A stretch of 64,000 bases of DNA, from assembly GCA_009763385.1 (NCBI GenBank), contig CM019828.1, positions 20,178,822-20,242,821 of the forward strand. The letters are read 5' to 3'. Position 1 is the first letter of the stretch. Each line of letters begins with the position of its first letter. A model generated the notes under the pieces. It worked only from the letters and a program-made list of their open reading frames with translations. It made no database searches and was not told where the DNA came from. The position numbers and the translations under genes were made by a program. This DNA comes from Coix lacryma-jobi var. lacryma-jobi (lineage: Eukaryota > Streptophyta > Magnoliopsida > Poales > Poaceae). Positions 1 through 12,003 of this stretch are shown piece by piece.

Positions 1-345
1 CCTCGCCCGAGCCCTCCAAGCCAGGCCTCGGGCGGGCCCCACCTTCTCCGCCTCGCCCGAGACCTCCAAGCCAGGCCTCGGGCGGGCCCACTTTCTCCGT
101 CTCGCCCGAGCCCTCCAAGCCAGGCCTCGGGCGGGCCCACTTTCTCCGTCTCGCCCGAGCCCTCCAAGCCAGGCCTCGGGCGGGCCCACTTTCTCCGTCT
201 CGCCCGAGCCCTCCAAGCCAGGCCTCGGGCGGGCCCACCTTCTCCGCCTCGCCCGGAGACCTCCAAGCCTAGGCCTCGGGGGGGCCCCACTTCTCTGTCT
301 CGCCCGAGCCCTCAAGCCAGGCCTCGGGCGGGGGCCAACATCAAC
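1..345. repeat. Tandem array, about 49 bp unit, roughly 7 copies
   Basis: A GC-rich unit beginning cctcgcccgagccctccaag and containing aggcctcgggcgggccc is repeated head to tail from the window edge, with small indels in the later copies. The array probably continues to the left. It lies beyond the 3' end of the antisense gene at 1403-4339, the same position as the arrays of the element at the right of the window, so it is read as internal non-coding sequence of the first LTR element. Confidence 0.9.
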
Positions 346-358
346 GCGATTAAAAACA

Positions 359-655
359 GTGCGCGAGCCTCGCCAAAAGAAAAGGGGGCGTCGCTGTTTT
401 TTCAAAACAAGCTTACACGAGCAAGTGCGCGAGCCTCGCTAAAAGAAAAAGGGGGCGTCGCTGTTTTTTCAAAACAAGCTTACACGAGCAAGTGCGCGAG
501 CCTCGCTAAAAGTAAAAAGGGGGGCGTCGCTGTTTTTTCAAAACAAGCTTACACGAGCAAGTGCGCGAGCCTCGCTAAAAGAAAAAGGGGGCGTCGCTGT
601 TTTTTCAAACAAGCTACACGAGCAAGCGCGCGAGCCTCGCCCAAAATTAAGCAGG
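359..655. repeat. Tandem array, about 67 bp unit, 5 copies
   Basis: A second, unrelated unit follows directly. Each copy starts gtgcgcgagcctcgc, has an A-rich stretch, then gggggcgtcgctgttttttc and ends acacgagcaa. The last copy is diverged. It belongs to the same LTR element as the preceding array. Confidence 0.9.
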
Positions 656-1402
656 GCGTCGCCGTTAAAACAACATAACAAACGACAAGTAGCACAGCAA
701 ACATGGCACACAACCCCATACGCTTTTCTCATACCGTTACCAAACAATGTTACAACAACGAACATATCCCAAAATAAAAAATCTCTACAAGGGACCACCG
801 CTCCCCTCAATTAACTCCAAATCATCCAAACCTTCGGCCTCCATCTCAAACCCCCCCTCCACTGGAACCAGGGGTCCCCCACAACAAAGGAGCTGCAGGG
901 ACAATTGGCAGCTCCCCGGGTAAAACCCTCGCCCTATACATGTACCTATGCCTCGTCTCGTTAACCTCCGCAGGTTCTTCCTTCGGGATCACAAGCGCCC
1001 CATCCGACCAACTTCAAGCTCCCTTTGCCCGAACAAATATTCCAAAGCTGCGTTCTCGTCAATATCATCATCACCGCCAGCTTGCGAGGTCGAAGAAGAC
1101 CCAAACAAATAACGATCGGCTTGGCGGTCTGTATAGTCTGCTTCACGCCAAAATCGACTCGACCTACTATTTTTTAAATCATATCTCCGCACCTTCGACC
1201 ACCAAAAACGTTCAAAGGAAAGCGAAGGATATTTAAATCTAGCGCGAGCCCATGATTCACCAGTAATAAAAACATCTTGGTAGTTCAACATCAGCGGGGG
1301 TCACGTCAAATACGTCTAGCACGGTTCCGTCAGGAACCTGCATGTTGCACAAAAATACGAGATGTCTCAGCCTCGTCAAGTTTTTACAAGCAACCATAGT
1401 AT
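656..1402. other. Non-coding part of the first LTR element
   Basis: No gene can be supported here. Several minus-strand open stretches exist, and one near 785-870 would encode an acidic tail with a GFE motif, which faintly recalls the small ORF after the antisense gene at 57284-57667. The similarity is too weak to call. Confidence 0.4.
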
Positions 1403-4339
1403 CTACAAAAAGGCCTCCCTCGCCCCAACAAACCCAGGCATCACACCTGCCCAGCTTCCCCTCGGTTGACGTCCAAACCCTCGCCAGCGGCGACAGTCGA
1501 GGGTCCCAGCTGACGCCTCCTCCGCCGTGGATCCCACCGCAGCAGCCTCGACGTTTGTCGTAGTCTCCTCTTCCATCGCCGTCGCCCGCGAAGCATCTCC
1601 TTCAACGATCGGCCCGCCCCCGGTCAACGCCTCAATCTCGGCAAGCGTAACCCCCGCACAGCTTGGCTCGGGGGCGGCTTCGGAGTCACCCCTCGGTGCA
1701 GCTTCCGTAGGCGGCGAGGGCATCGCATCTCGTCGAGCCTATAAGCAAAACAAAAGACAAACCTCGCCAAAAATCAACAAACAACCCCTCTAAAACAAAG
1801 CAACAAAAATAAAAAAACTTAAAAAAAATGCAAACCTGACGCGTAGCCTCGGCAGCTTCTTCGAAGGCAAGGGCTCGGCCACCTCCGGAGATCCAAAACT
1901 TGCGAAGCAAACGCATCGCACAGTTCCGAACTTCTGCGTCGTTAACCTTCATCTGACGAACCTCTTCAACCGACGGAAAAACATGGCTCGGCCTTTTGAC
2001 CTTGCGAAGGTGATCACAATCCGCCAGTCGAAGCGTGCTCGCCATTGCCAAGGCCCCGGCGTAGCCACCAAAATCGGCTGCATTGGAAACTAGCGAGCTA
2101 AACACATCAAGCTCGTTTCCCAGCCAGCCCTCGAAGGCCTCTGCATCAGCTGCAGGCAATGGCTCTCCGGCTGAGCCCCCAGCCTCGGTCAGACAACAGT
2201 CAAGTTTACGCTTGACGTTCTCCATGCTCCTTCGCCAAGAGTTCTTCAAATCAACTAGCCGACCCTGGGCCTCGGCTAAAGCCTTGTCCTTCTCCTTTCC
2301 CGCGGCAATCAGATCAGCGTTACGCTTCGCCAGCTCAACCGCCTCCTCTCGAGCCTTCGCGGCCTTCTCAGAAGCAATCTTCATTTCATTCTCTCTGTTC
2401 TCCAGGCCCCGCGCCAGTTGCTGTTCTCTTTCTCAAGTTCAGTCATATGGTTCCTCATAAACTCCATGTCGGAGCTAACCTTCCGCCTCGCTGAGCGGTT
2501 CAAGAGCATTAGCTCCGCCAACTTGACGTCAACGTCATCAAAGGTGTCGCCAACCGCTTGATCTGCAAGAAGAACCTCCGCCTCCGGCACACAAATGCGG
2601 CCGAAGATCCGGCCCAGAAAACGCCTTTCCTCCGGGCTACATTGCAAATGGCAATCCCGAAGGTCCGGACTGGTGAACAGTGCAGTCGCCGGATCAGAAA
2701 TCCCAAGCTTCTTAGCGTATTCCGGGAGGCTCGACCGGCTAGCCTCGCCAAACGGCCTTTTTCCCCGGGATCGCGCAGAGTCAAGTTCCCCATCGAACTC
2801 AGACCCCTCCACCCAAAGGTGCGAGCCCGCGAAGCTGGGAACCGCACCTCGTCGAGGGCTACCTGGCTCAATATCTCGTGCAATCTCAACTGCGCCCTGG
2901 GTAACCATCGCACCAACAACCGGCGAGGCTCCGCCTCCAATCGACACCTCCTCATCCGTGTCATGCCCTTCAGTAGAACCCTCGCTGCCTTCATCAGACG
3001 AACCCTCGCCCGTCTCCCCCTCCTTTGCGTCCTCCACCTCATCATCATCAGATTCATCCTCGTCGCCCGAAGTTTGGACCAAAGCACCGATCCCTCCAAC
3101 GCGAGGCACGCGTCCCCCGACTGAACTGGCACCCCGATCGCTCCGAGTCGCGGCCAAAGAAGTGCCCGCAGCAACAGAGCCAGCAGCGACCTTCGTCGCA
3201 AGCACCTTCGCTCGTCCGCCAGCTCCCCCACGGCCTCGACCACGGCCTCTCTTCGGCCGAGACACGACCTCCGTTCCTCCCGAAGCCTTCCGCTTCCTCT
3301 TCTTTGGCGCGTCGTCGCTCGAAGGAGCGGGCCAGTCGGCGTACCGAATGCCAAGAATGTCAAACATTCTGTTCACGCGACCTTCGCTGCCCACCAAGCT
3401 ATAGATAGCCTTCACTTCCAGTGGGGAAAGCTTCCCCACGAGCTCGTCCGTCCACTGCTGAACTCGCTTGAAAACAGCTTCGTTCCCGTCCTCGCGCCTC
3501 GGAAATTTCTTAAGGGTTTTTTCCCAAACCTTCTCCAGATCCAAACTAGGTTTCTTCAAGCCCCTACCTTCGTACCTTGGGTCATTCTCCACAGTGAACC
3601 AAGTCTGCCTCCGGCCAAGAGGCCAAATCTTGGCACAGCAATATTCCTCCACCAAATCACGCGCACACTGAGAACGCGCAACGACCCTCAGGCAATCAAC
3701 AGCAGCATGGGCCTCGACGCTCATCTTAGCTTCGGCGCCCACATCTCCAAGCACTGGAAGCTCGCCGCAAAGCTCGGAGCTGTCACTGAGTTTGTAATAG
3801 AACCAGAACTCCTGCCACCCGCTGGTCCACTTGTTCTTCTGCGCCTGCACCGGCAGCTCCGCGCCGGCGCGATGGCAAAAAGTGTACACCGCGAATTGTC
3901 CAAGGCTGGTCTTGCCCTCGCCGTCCGTAATCTTACGAGGCTGCATGTGAACACGATGCGTGCGAACAAAACCCTCGACATGAGGGACAACCCCTTGAGA
4001 CCTGCAGGCCCAGATGTAGACCGACATCTTTGTGAAGCAAGAAGGCGTAAGCTGATGAAACCGCAGGTTGAACCTCCGCAGGACCGAAGTTACGAAGGAG
4101 TCAGCTGGGAAGCGAAGGCCAGCCGAAAAGAACTCTTCAAACACCACAACTTCATCCGCGTCCGGCTTCGGCACGGTCTCCCCATCGCTGACCCTCGCCT
4201 TGCCTTCCTCAACCCAGCCCCACCGCACATAAGATGCAATCTCACTTGCGCAAACCCGGCTAAGACCAAACTCGAAGGTAATCCCCTCATCCGCGGCTGC
4301 GGGAGAAACAGCGCGAGCAGTTTGCTTCAACCTAGCCAT
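1403..4339 (-). pseudogene. Antisense accessory gene of LTR element 1, Transposase_28-like, frameshifted
   Basis: The protein starts MARLKQ at 4339 (an in-frame ATG at 4396 lies upstream, but the second copy in the window starts at the equivalent of 4339). The N-terminal 250 or so residues match the family Pfam calls putative gypsy-type transposon (Transposase_28), recalled from memory, with the block FHQLTPSCFTK. A basic RGRGRGG stretch, an acidic stretch and a coiled coil follow. The first exon runs to a GT donor after ATRQ at 1836. A last exon begins at the AG before 1738. One frameshift near 2384-2400 separates the coiled coil from what precedes it, and the C-terminus after about 1480 differs from the second copy. 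The gene is antisense to the LTR at 4714-5452. Its function is unknown. Extra antisense ORFs are known in Tat-lineage Ty3/gypsy elements. Confidence 0.75.
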
Positions 4340-4486
4340 CTCTTCAGCCGCTAACGCTACCGAACAACGAACGCCTGTCTCAACCCTCGCAGACAAGCTA
4401 AAACAAACCCTCGCTACAAAGCAAATTGCAACAGCAGGATGGCTATAGCAGCAGAAGGCATAATCAAAACTCCCCGCTCACTCCTT

Positions 4487-4496
4487 CTATTTATAG
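4487..4496 (-). promoter_or_regulatory. TATA box of the antisense gene, element 1
   Basis: On the minus strand this reads CTATAAATAG, about 150 bases upstream of the ATG at 4339. The flanking bases (GGCC before, AAGG after) are identical in the second element at 10615-10624. This suggests that the antisense gene has its own promoter and does not depend on the LTR. Confidence 0.6.
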
Positions 4497-4713
4497 GCCG
4501 GGAGACGAGCCCCTCACCCGACGAAGTCGGCACGACAACCAAAGAACGCGGCGCAAAAAACGAAACAGGCTTCAATAGTATAAAACAACACCACAACGGC
4601 CCGGCCCAAAGCAGCCGCGGGCGTCGCTGCCGAGGGCCCCGTTTTTGTCCCCATTAAAAGGCGCTGCTTGGGCCTAAACATGTTCTTTTAGATCCAAGAC
4701 AACGAGGGGCTAC

Positions 4714-5452
4714 TGTTGGGGGAAAGGACCCTCGGCAGAAGCGCCGCCCGAACTGGTGCTCGAAATCAGCCCTCGCGTAGCGCCTGGTGTGCATGCGAGG
4801 TCCCTCTCCTATTGGAGACCGTTACCCTGACCCCCGGATGCGGGGTCAACCCTCGTCGCTTTGTTGTGCTTCCGTGCAGGTCTGAGGCAACGGTCGCACT
4901 GCAGGAAACCTTCGCCGACTCTCGACGCCACCTTCGCTTGGAGCGAGGGTCCAGGCAGGCGACAAGTGTGCGTCGCCCCAGAGGCAAGCGAAGCCGAAGG
5001 TCCGGCGAGCACGGCCGAAGGTTAAACCTTCGTTCTTCTTCCCCGGAGGCAAGTAAAGCCGGAGGTCCGGCAGATGGCGAAGGTGCGCGGGCCCAAGGGC
5101 GAGCGCGGCCGAAGGTCAAGACCGCCGCACCTCTCCCCGAAGGCGAACAGGGGCCAGGTGGCGGCGCGCTGGAGTGTGACCGATTAGGGTTTCCGCTTCA
5201 GCTGTGTATTTACGCTTTCGCCCTTCCTCCCTGCGCGAAGGCGAGGAATCTTTGCTGTACCCTTTTGTAATTTGGCCCGTGCCCCCTGGCATTCCCTATA
5301 AATACCAAGGGGATGAACAGTGTAAGGGACGACCTTTTGGGGAATTTGAGCATCTTCCACTTCTGTCTTACCTTCGCTACTGCACCCGACACTAGGCCGC
5401 CTTCGCTCTATCCACTGCACAAGTGCGGAGGTTGGGCAAGTGCGTTCCAACA
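4714..5452 (+). mobile_element. 3' LTR of LTR element 1
   Basis: It begins TGTTGGGGGAAAGG and ends GTTCCAACA, so it has TGTTGG/CCAACA inverted ends. A purine-rich tract, aacgaggggctac (4701-4713), lies immediately before it, as expected for the polypurine primer next to a 3' LTR, which fixes the element as + oriented. A TATA box, CTATAAATACC, sits at 5296-5306 and is followed by gaacagtgtaa, shared with the LTR at 10843. The 5' LTR is outside the window. Confidence 0.85.
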
Positions 5453-6367
5453 TACACGCGACAACATCCCATCCGCTCAACTACCGGGGCCCTCCGCGGC
5501 CGCCGCTCCAACTTCACGTCCGCTGCCCTGGCGCCACAATCTCCACTCCCTGACGGTTTCCGCCTAAAAAGGCGCGCCCAACGGGCAGAAGGATTCCAAG
5601 CGACGAAGGCTTCTTCAGGAAGGTAAAAACGGGCCCCGACCCTAAGCCTCGAAGCAGCGAAGGCTGGCCCTCGAAGGGGGTTCGACAGCCGGCTTCGAGC
5701 ACCCGAGTCAGGGACACCAAGGGGCGCCACTCGCAGCATCGCTCGAGGGCCAAGCCCTCGAGGCCCCTCACGTGTATCCAAGGCGGGGCGCGCGACGTGC
5801 AGTGAGATCCCCTCGGAGGGAGGCATCGAGCCACCGGGTCCTATCGAATGGACCCGACACTCCTGCAGACTGAGCGCCCATGCTTTATGAGATCGCCTCT
5901 GGGCTACAGTCGACCCCATCGAACGGGGCACGAGGTCTCACTTGGATTTCCCCGTTACCAGCTCACCGGGAACCTCGATACTCGCCCACTCGTGGTAGTA
6001 CGAGGCATCCCCCCTCGCATCCGATCGAAAGGACTCACGGGATGACAAGCCAGGGCAATTGGCGTGCCAGACAGCTCGAAGAGTCGGCCGGTCAGTTCAG
6101 CCTGGCACCCCTCGACGAAAGAGGGTTAAAAAACTCGGGGGCTCGACACTCCTGAACCTAAAAACGTAACTAACACTCGCAAAACAGCCCACGAGGGAGC
6201 CCTAACCACTCCCCCGTGGCCTCGGGGGCTACACCCGCGGGTGTCGCTCGCACGACACCCACGGAATCAAAACGGCCAAACCCTCGAGACCGGTTAGCTA
6301 ACCCTCGAGATCCCAGTCGGGAGCCCCTGCTCGAGTGCCAGCACTCGACCAAGGGCTCGGGGGCTAC
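5453..6367 (+). mobile_element. Internal non-coding region of a second LTR element (element B)
   Basis: This GC-rich stretch is full of CTCGA/CCTCG words and has no supported ORF. It ends in ctcgggggctac, a polypurine-like tract abutting the LTR at 6368. Element 1 appears to be inserted in it, since the LTR of element 1 ends at 5452 without other DNA between. Confidence 0.6.
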
Positions 6368-7470
6368 TGTCGGGGGAACACCAAAGGGGTACCCCCAATC
6401 AACGCAAAACCAATAGGTTAAACCTAGAACACTAATTAATAGCAAAACCTAGCAAGTATAACCTTCTAAAAAGCCAACTCCTCGAGCCCCGGTACATAGG
6501 CCTCGAGCCCTCCACAGCCATACATCGCTCCTCGAGACCCCACGCGGGGACCTCGAGCCTCTCTGGCGCGACAGCCTATCCCTCGAGACGCTCCACACCT
6601 CCCTCGAGCGGCACGGGCACCGGATACCAACCCCATACTGCGTATTTAATGCGTTCACCTACTCCGGTTACGTCTTCTGGTGCACGGCGACATGCGCCAC
6701 AGTAAACCGGAGCCACAGTCAAATCTCGCTTTCACCTCAAGCATGGGCAAAAAGGCGCAAGTACAGCACTGTTGGGTCGTGCCCTGCACTGTAGCACACT
6801 CGAGCCTCATCCCGAGGCCTGGGATCCCGCTGTACGCCTGGGCGTTCCGGGACTTGCCCGTACCTGCGGGGGCTCGAGCCCTCCGTAGGCGCCACCTCGA
6901 GGCCGGCTCCGCGCCCCTCGAGCCCTAACTGCTTTCACGCTATTGGAGGGCAGGTACCCCAAGACCCGGAGGGACCCCGCCGTGTCCTGTACGTACCAGG
7001 ATGGGTGCTGTACGACTTCCACATCGCCACGCCTCCACGTCCGCGCCCGGGATGGAGGCCACGTATCAAGGACGCCTCAACAGCAACACCCACGTTGGCT
7101 ACAGTGACTTCGACGAGACAGAGTTCCTACCCTTCGCCATACCGAACGTTGTACATGTCAATCCTATGTAAACCCTGGCCTCCTCTTGTTCTATAAAAGG
7201 GGACGCCAGGGCCCTTCGCGCGCAAGGGAAGACACACGAGTCCACACACACACACGAGTCCGGACTCCGGTCCACGCTCATTGAGCTTGTATTGCCCCTG
7301 TACAAGCACTTAGGTGCAAGTAATACAAGAACCTCCTCCCCCGCTGGACGTAGGGCCTTCTTTGCCCGAACCAGGATAAATCCTTGTGTCATCTTGCATC
7401 ACCATCCAGGAAGAGAACACGCGATCATATTACTAGTTGGTGTCATACCCCCCTGGTCGAAACACCGACA
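6368..7470 (+). mobile_element. 3' LTR of element B
   Basis: It begins TGTCGGGGGAACACC and ends GAAACACCGACA. A TATA box, ctataaaagg, lies at 7191-7200. It is the same family as the solo LTR at 25420-26751, with a large deletion relative to it (1103 against 1332 bp). The sequence directly after 7470 belongs to element 2, so element B is read as inserted into element 2. Confidence 0.85.
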
Positions 7471-7544
7471 CTCAGTGTCATCAAGTTTTTCACACCACCC
7501 AACATATTACAAAATGAGCCCCACTAACGAGTTATCCTAGGGTT

Positions 7545-10473
7545 TCACACCTGTTCGTCTCCCCCTTGCTCATCCACCCTAACTTCGCTGGCCGCAGCAT
7601 CCAAACCCTCGCCGGCCGCAGCATCCAAACACTCAGCAGGCGCCTCGACCGTCGCAGCCTTTTCAACGTTAGCTTCTTCTTCGATCGAAGCGTCCTCAGC
7701 CGAGGGCACAACTTCGATGGGTGGAACCTCCGCAGAGTTGAGCATGGGAGCAGAACCGGAACAACCAGCATCAGCATCAGTTGCAGGCGGTGAGGGCATC
7801 GCGTCCTTCCGAGCCTGCAAGGAAAAATAAACGACGAGCACTCCAAAATCAACACCAAACCCCTCATCACAGAAACAAACCCAACCACAATTTTTTACCA
7901 AAAACACAAACCTGACGAGTAGCCTCGGCAGCTTCTTTGAAAGCAAGAGCTCGGCCGCCACCAGCAATCCAGAACTTGCGAAGCAATCACATCGCACAAT
8001 TCCGAACCTCGGCGTCATCAACTTTCATCCGGCGCACCTCGTCAACTGTCGGAAACGCATGGTTTGGCTTTCTGATCTTGCGAAGGTGCTCGCAATCCGC
8101 TTGACGAAGCGTACTGGCCATCGCCAAAGCTCTGGCATAGCCACCAAAGTCGGCCGCGTTACCAACCAACGAGCTAAAGACATCAAGCTCGTTGCACAGC
8201 CAACCTTCGAAGGCCTCCGCATTAGACGCAGGCAGCGGTTCCCCGGCAGAACCTCCGGCCTCGGTCAAGCAGACATCAAGTTTGCTCTTAATTTTCCTTA
8301 TGCTTGTCTGCCACGCCCCCGTTTGCGAGGTCACCTCCGACGAAAGCTCACTTATTCGACTGTTTGCTGTTAACAAATCTTTGTCTTTCTGACGGACAGC
8401 CGCTAAGAGTTCAGCATTACTATTTGCAACCACCTGTGCCTCCTCTCGGGACTTCTTGACCTTCTCTAAAGCAGCCTTGAGTTCAATATCTTTACTCTCC
8501 AAACTACGCCGAAGGTTCTTGTTATCCTCCTCAACCTTCGACAATCGGTCATTTATATAGTTTAGATTGTAACTCGCCCTCCGGCGAGCCGATCGGTTGA
8601 GTAGCATTAACTCAACCACCTTGACATCCATGTCATCATGAAGATCATCCAAAGGCTGGTTAGCCAGTCGAAGCTCCGCCTCCGGTAAACAAATCCGATT
8701 AAAGACCCGACCGAGAAAACGCCTTTCCTCCGGAGCACTTTGTAATTGACACTCACGGAGGTTCGGACTCATAAAAAGCTCCGTCGCCGGATCAGTAACT
8801 CCAACCTTCACAGCAAAATAAGGAAGAGAATAACGGCTAGCTTCGCCGTATGGCCTTTTGCCCGAATTTCTCTCCGACTCGAGGTCACCGGCCACTTCGA
8901 CGCCGTCAACCCAGATGTGTGACCTCGCGAACTCGGGCACCGACCCTCGCTCGGGACTCTCAGGCTCGAGGTCGAGCAGCATCTCATCAATACGACGTGC
9001 TCCCTCAGCATCAGTGCTTGAGGAAGCAACGGCTTTCCCTCGATCATCCCCTTTTGAATCACCTTCGTCATCCGAGCTACCTTCGCTACTGGAGGTATCA
9101 CTAACCTCATCAGATGATTCGTCCTCGGTCTCCGCCTCCTTTTCAACCTCCCCCTCCTCCTCCTTCCCCTAATCATCGAAAACGCCTTCGTCGTCCGAAA
9201 TCTGGATCAAAGCGCTAATCCCGCCAATACGGGGCACCCGCCCACCAACCCAACCAACACCTCAGCCGCTTGAAACTAAGGCCGAGGAAGAGGAAGTACC
9301 AACGGCACCCGAACCAACTGTGACCTTCGTCGCAAGCGTCTTCACCCGGCCGCCGGCACCGCCGCGGCCACGACCACGACCTCTCTTCGGTCGCGAAACA
9401 ATTTCTTCACCCTCTGCAGCCGCACGTTTCCTTTTGTTCGGCGCATCCTCGCTCAAAGGAACGGGCCAGTCAGCGTACTGGACCCCAAGGGTGTCAAACA
9501 GCCTATTGACTCGACCCCCGCTGCCCACCGAGCTATGGATGGCTTTAACCTCCAATGTGGACAACTTTCCAACAAGTTCTTCCGCCCACTGCTGAACACG
9601 CTTATAGACAGCTTCGATTCCATCTTCTCGCCTGGGAAACATCTTGAGGACATTTTCCCAAACCTTGTTCAGATCCACCTTCGGCTTCTTCAAACCCCTA
9701 CCCTCATACTTGGGGTCATCCTCAACCTTAAACCATACCTGCCTCCGGCCAAGGGGCCAAACCTTCGCACAACAGTACTCCTCCACCAAGTCGCGAGCAC
9801 ACTGAGAGCGCGCCACCACCCTCAGACAGTCAACAGCAGCATGAGCCTCGGGGCTCAACACAGCTTCGGCGCTAACGTCACCGAGCGGCGGAAGCTCGCC
9901 ACAAAGCTCGGCACTACCACTAAGCTTGTAGTAGAACCAAAACTCCTGCCACCCGCTGGTCCACTTGTTCTTTTGGGCCTGCACCGGCAGCTCCGATCCG
10001 ACACGATGGCAAAATGTGTACACCGCAAATTGACCAAGACTGGTGTTACCTTCGCCATCGACAATCTTCTGAGGCTGCATATGCACACGATGAGTGCGGA
10101 TAAAACCCTCGACGTGTGGGACAATGCCCTGAGAGCGGCATGCCCACACATACACTAACATCTTCGTAAAGCATGAAGGCGTCAGCTGATGAAACCTCAG
10201 GTTGAACCTCTGAAGAACCAAGGTCACAAAGGAAGCAACCGGGAACCGAAGTCCAGCCGAAAAGAATTCTTCAAAAACAACGATCTCATCCGCATCCGGC
10301 TTCGGAACGGTCTCCCCACTGCTGGTCCTCGCCTTTCCCTCCTCGATCCACCCTCGCTTAACATAAGCCGCTAAATCAGAAGTGCAAACTCGGCTCAGCC
10401 CAAACTCAAAAGTCACTCCCTCATCCACAACAGAGGGAGAAGCTACACGGGCCATCTGCTTGGACCTAGCCAT
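7545..10473 (-). pseudogene. Antisense accessory gene of LTR element 2, Transposase_28-like, with several stops
   Basis: This is a closely related second copy of the gene at 1403-4339. It starts MARSKQ at 10473 and is open to a stop at 9262. The basic RGRGRGG stretch and an acidic stretch follow. At least one more stop lies near 9170, and a TGA at 7987-7989 replaces the arginine codon found in copy 1. The coiled coil (about 8150-8700) is intact and helps to place the frameshift in copy 1. The donor after ATRQ at 7912 and the last exon from 7814 to the stop at 7545 are both clean, so intron position and phase (0) can be read here. Expected product as for copy 1; this copy cannot make it in one piece. 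Confidence 0.75.
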
Positions 10474-10614
10474 CTCTCAAACCAAAACCTTCGCAGGACA
10501 CAACACACACAACCTTCGCAACTAGACTAAAGCAATCTTCGCAAAAAGGTTTGCGCAGCAGCAGGATGGCTAGAACAAAGGAGGGCACAGCTCCAAGCCC
10601 CCCACCAACCCCTT

Positions 10615-10624
10615 CTATTTATAG
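10615..10624 (-). promoter_or_regulatory. TATA box of the antisense gene, element 2
   Basis: CTATAAATAG on the minus strand lies about 140 bases upstream of the ATG at 10473, in the same local context as 4487-4496. Conservation of box and spacing in two diverged copies argues that it is functional. Confidence 0.6.
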
Positions 10625-10842
10625 GCCGGGAGACGAGTCACCCCACCCTACGAAAGCGACACGACAACCGAAATCCTCGGCGCAAAAAAATGAAACGGAC
10701 CTAAACAGTACAAACAACAGTGTAACGGCCCGGCCCAAAGCAGCCGCGGGCGTCGCTGCCAAGGGTCTCGTTACGTTTCCCGTCAAAGAGCGCTGCTTGG
10801 GCCTAAATATTGTTCTTTAGATCCAAGGCAACGAGGGGCTAC

Positions 10843-11466
10843 TGTCGGGGGAGGGGACCCTCGGCAGTGGCGCCACGCAGGCTGGCTCAACAAGACGTCC
10901 CTCGCGCGTCCTGCGCACCTTCGCCAGAACCTGCCTCTTTATTTGCTAAGTCCGTCAAGTCACCGTTCAGGCCCCCGAATACTAACCCAACCTTCGGAAT
11001 GTTTAGCAAGTCAAAGGGCGTGAAGAGCGCTGGAAGCAACCCTCGCGCATCCCGCGCACCTTCACCAAGAGGCTCAGGCCAAGGGACTCGGACCTCGCGA
11101 CAGGACGGGAGTCTTCGCAAGATGGAGGTCAGCCCTCGGATTTCCGCGAGGGTGAGCACGAGCCGAGCGGCGGCGGGCGCATGGAAGGCTGGCTAGGGTT
11201 TCCTGCGCCTCTCGTGTTTTTACGATCCTGCCCTTCCGTTGTACAGCGGAAAAGAATCTTTCTTGTGTCCTTTTGTAATTTGGTCAACGCCCCCTGGTAT
11301 CCCCTATAAATACCGGGGGTGAACAGTGTAAAGCACGGTTTCTTTGGGAAATAGAGTCACAACATCACTGTTCCTGTTTCCTTTGCACCTTCGTTTGGTT
11401 CTGACGTTTGGCCACCTTCGCCACCCCCTGCACGTGTGCGGAGGTAAGGCAAGTGTGTTACCAACA
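10843..11466 (+). mobile_element. 3' LTR of LTR element 2
   Basis: It begins TGTCGGGGGAGGGG after the tract acgaggggctac and ends GTTACCAACA. A TATA box, CTATAAATACC, is at 11304-11314. It is homologous to the LTR at 4714-5452 but shorter and diverged, so the two elements are separate insertions of one family. It ends 150 bases left of the duplicated host exon. Confidence 0.85.
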
Positions 11467-11615
11467 ATTTTAAAAATGGTTGGTCAGAGATTGCAATGTT
11501 TACATATAAAAAACCGAGGAAGACTTGTTATCGTAGTTGCCTGTCTTAATTTCTGAAAAATTCCACTACTCCATTCTCAATCTAAAAGTTGCATTACACG
11601 AATACATATTCCTTT

Positions 11616-11875
11616 TGTAGCCTGCGACCCAGAAAGCAGCGCTAGCTTTGGTGCCCCAGCAGCAGCAGCCGCCGCCGGCGGCGGCAACAACGACTATCGA
11701 GGCCACATGGAGCCAACCCGCGGCCGTCAACGCCGTTTTCGGCAACGTCGCACCGCCGACGGGAGTAGCAAATATGGCTACCGCTGTCACATACGGGCCG
11801 GAGTTCTGCCGCGGCGGCAACCAGCAGCAGCAGAACGTTTGTCCGCCGCTGATGTTCGGGCCGTTCCCATACCAG
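11616..11875 (+). CDS. Duplicated copy of part of an exon of the gene ending at 16690
   Basis: After a pyrimidine-rich tract ending ttttgtag, the frame reads PATQKAALALVP and continues to NVCPPLMFGPFPYQ, closely matching the start of the exon at 15539. Here a consensus donor (CAG then gtaggt) follows PYQ, whereas the other copy reads on. About 55 bases of upstream intron are duplicated too. Both ends are in phase 0, so the exon could be spliced into the next one without a frame change. It may be an alternative exon or a dead duplicate. Protein family not recognised. Confidence 0.5.
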
Positions 11876-12003
11876 GTAGGTTGCCAGTTTCTTCTGAAAT
11901 CCGTTTGCCTGATGTTCGGCCCTCTATATATCTTTTGGGTTTTCTATAGGTAAGGTGCAACTGTGTTCTTTAATTGTTCTGAGTATTTTACTCCTCCTTT
12001 ATA

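Noticed and set aside
1..655. Regular repeats, considered as a CRISPR array
   Set aside because: Units are contiguous tandem copies without unique spacers, in a plant genome and inside an LTR element.
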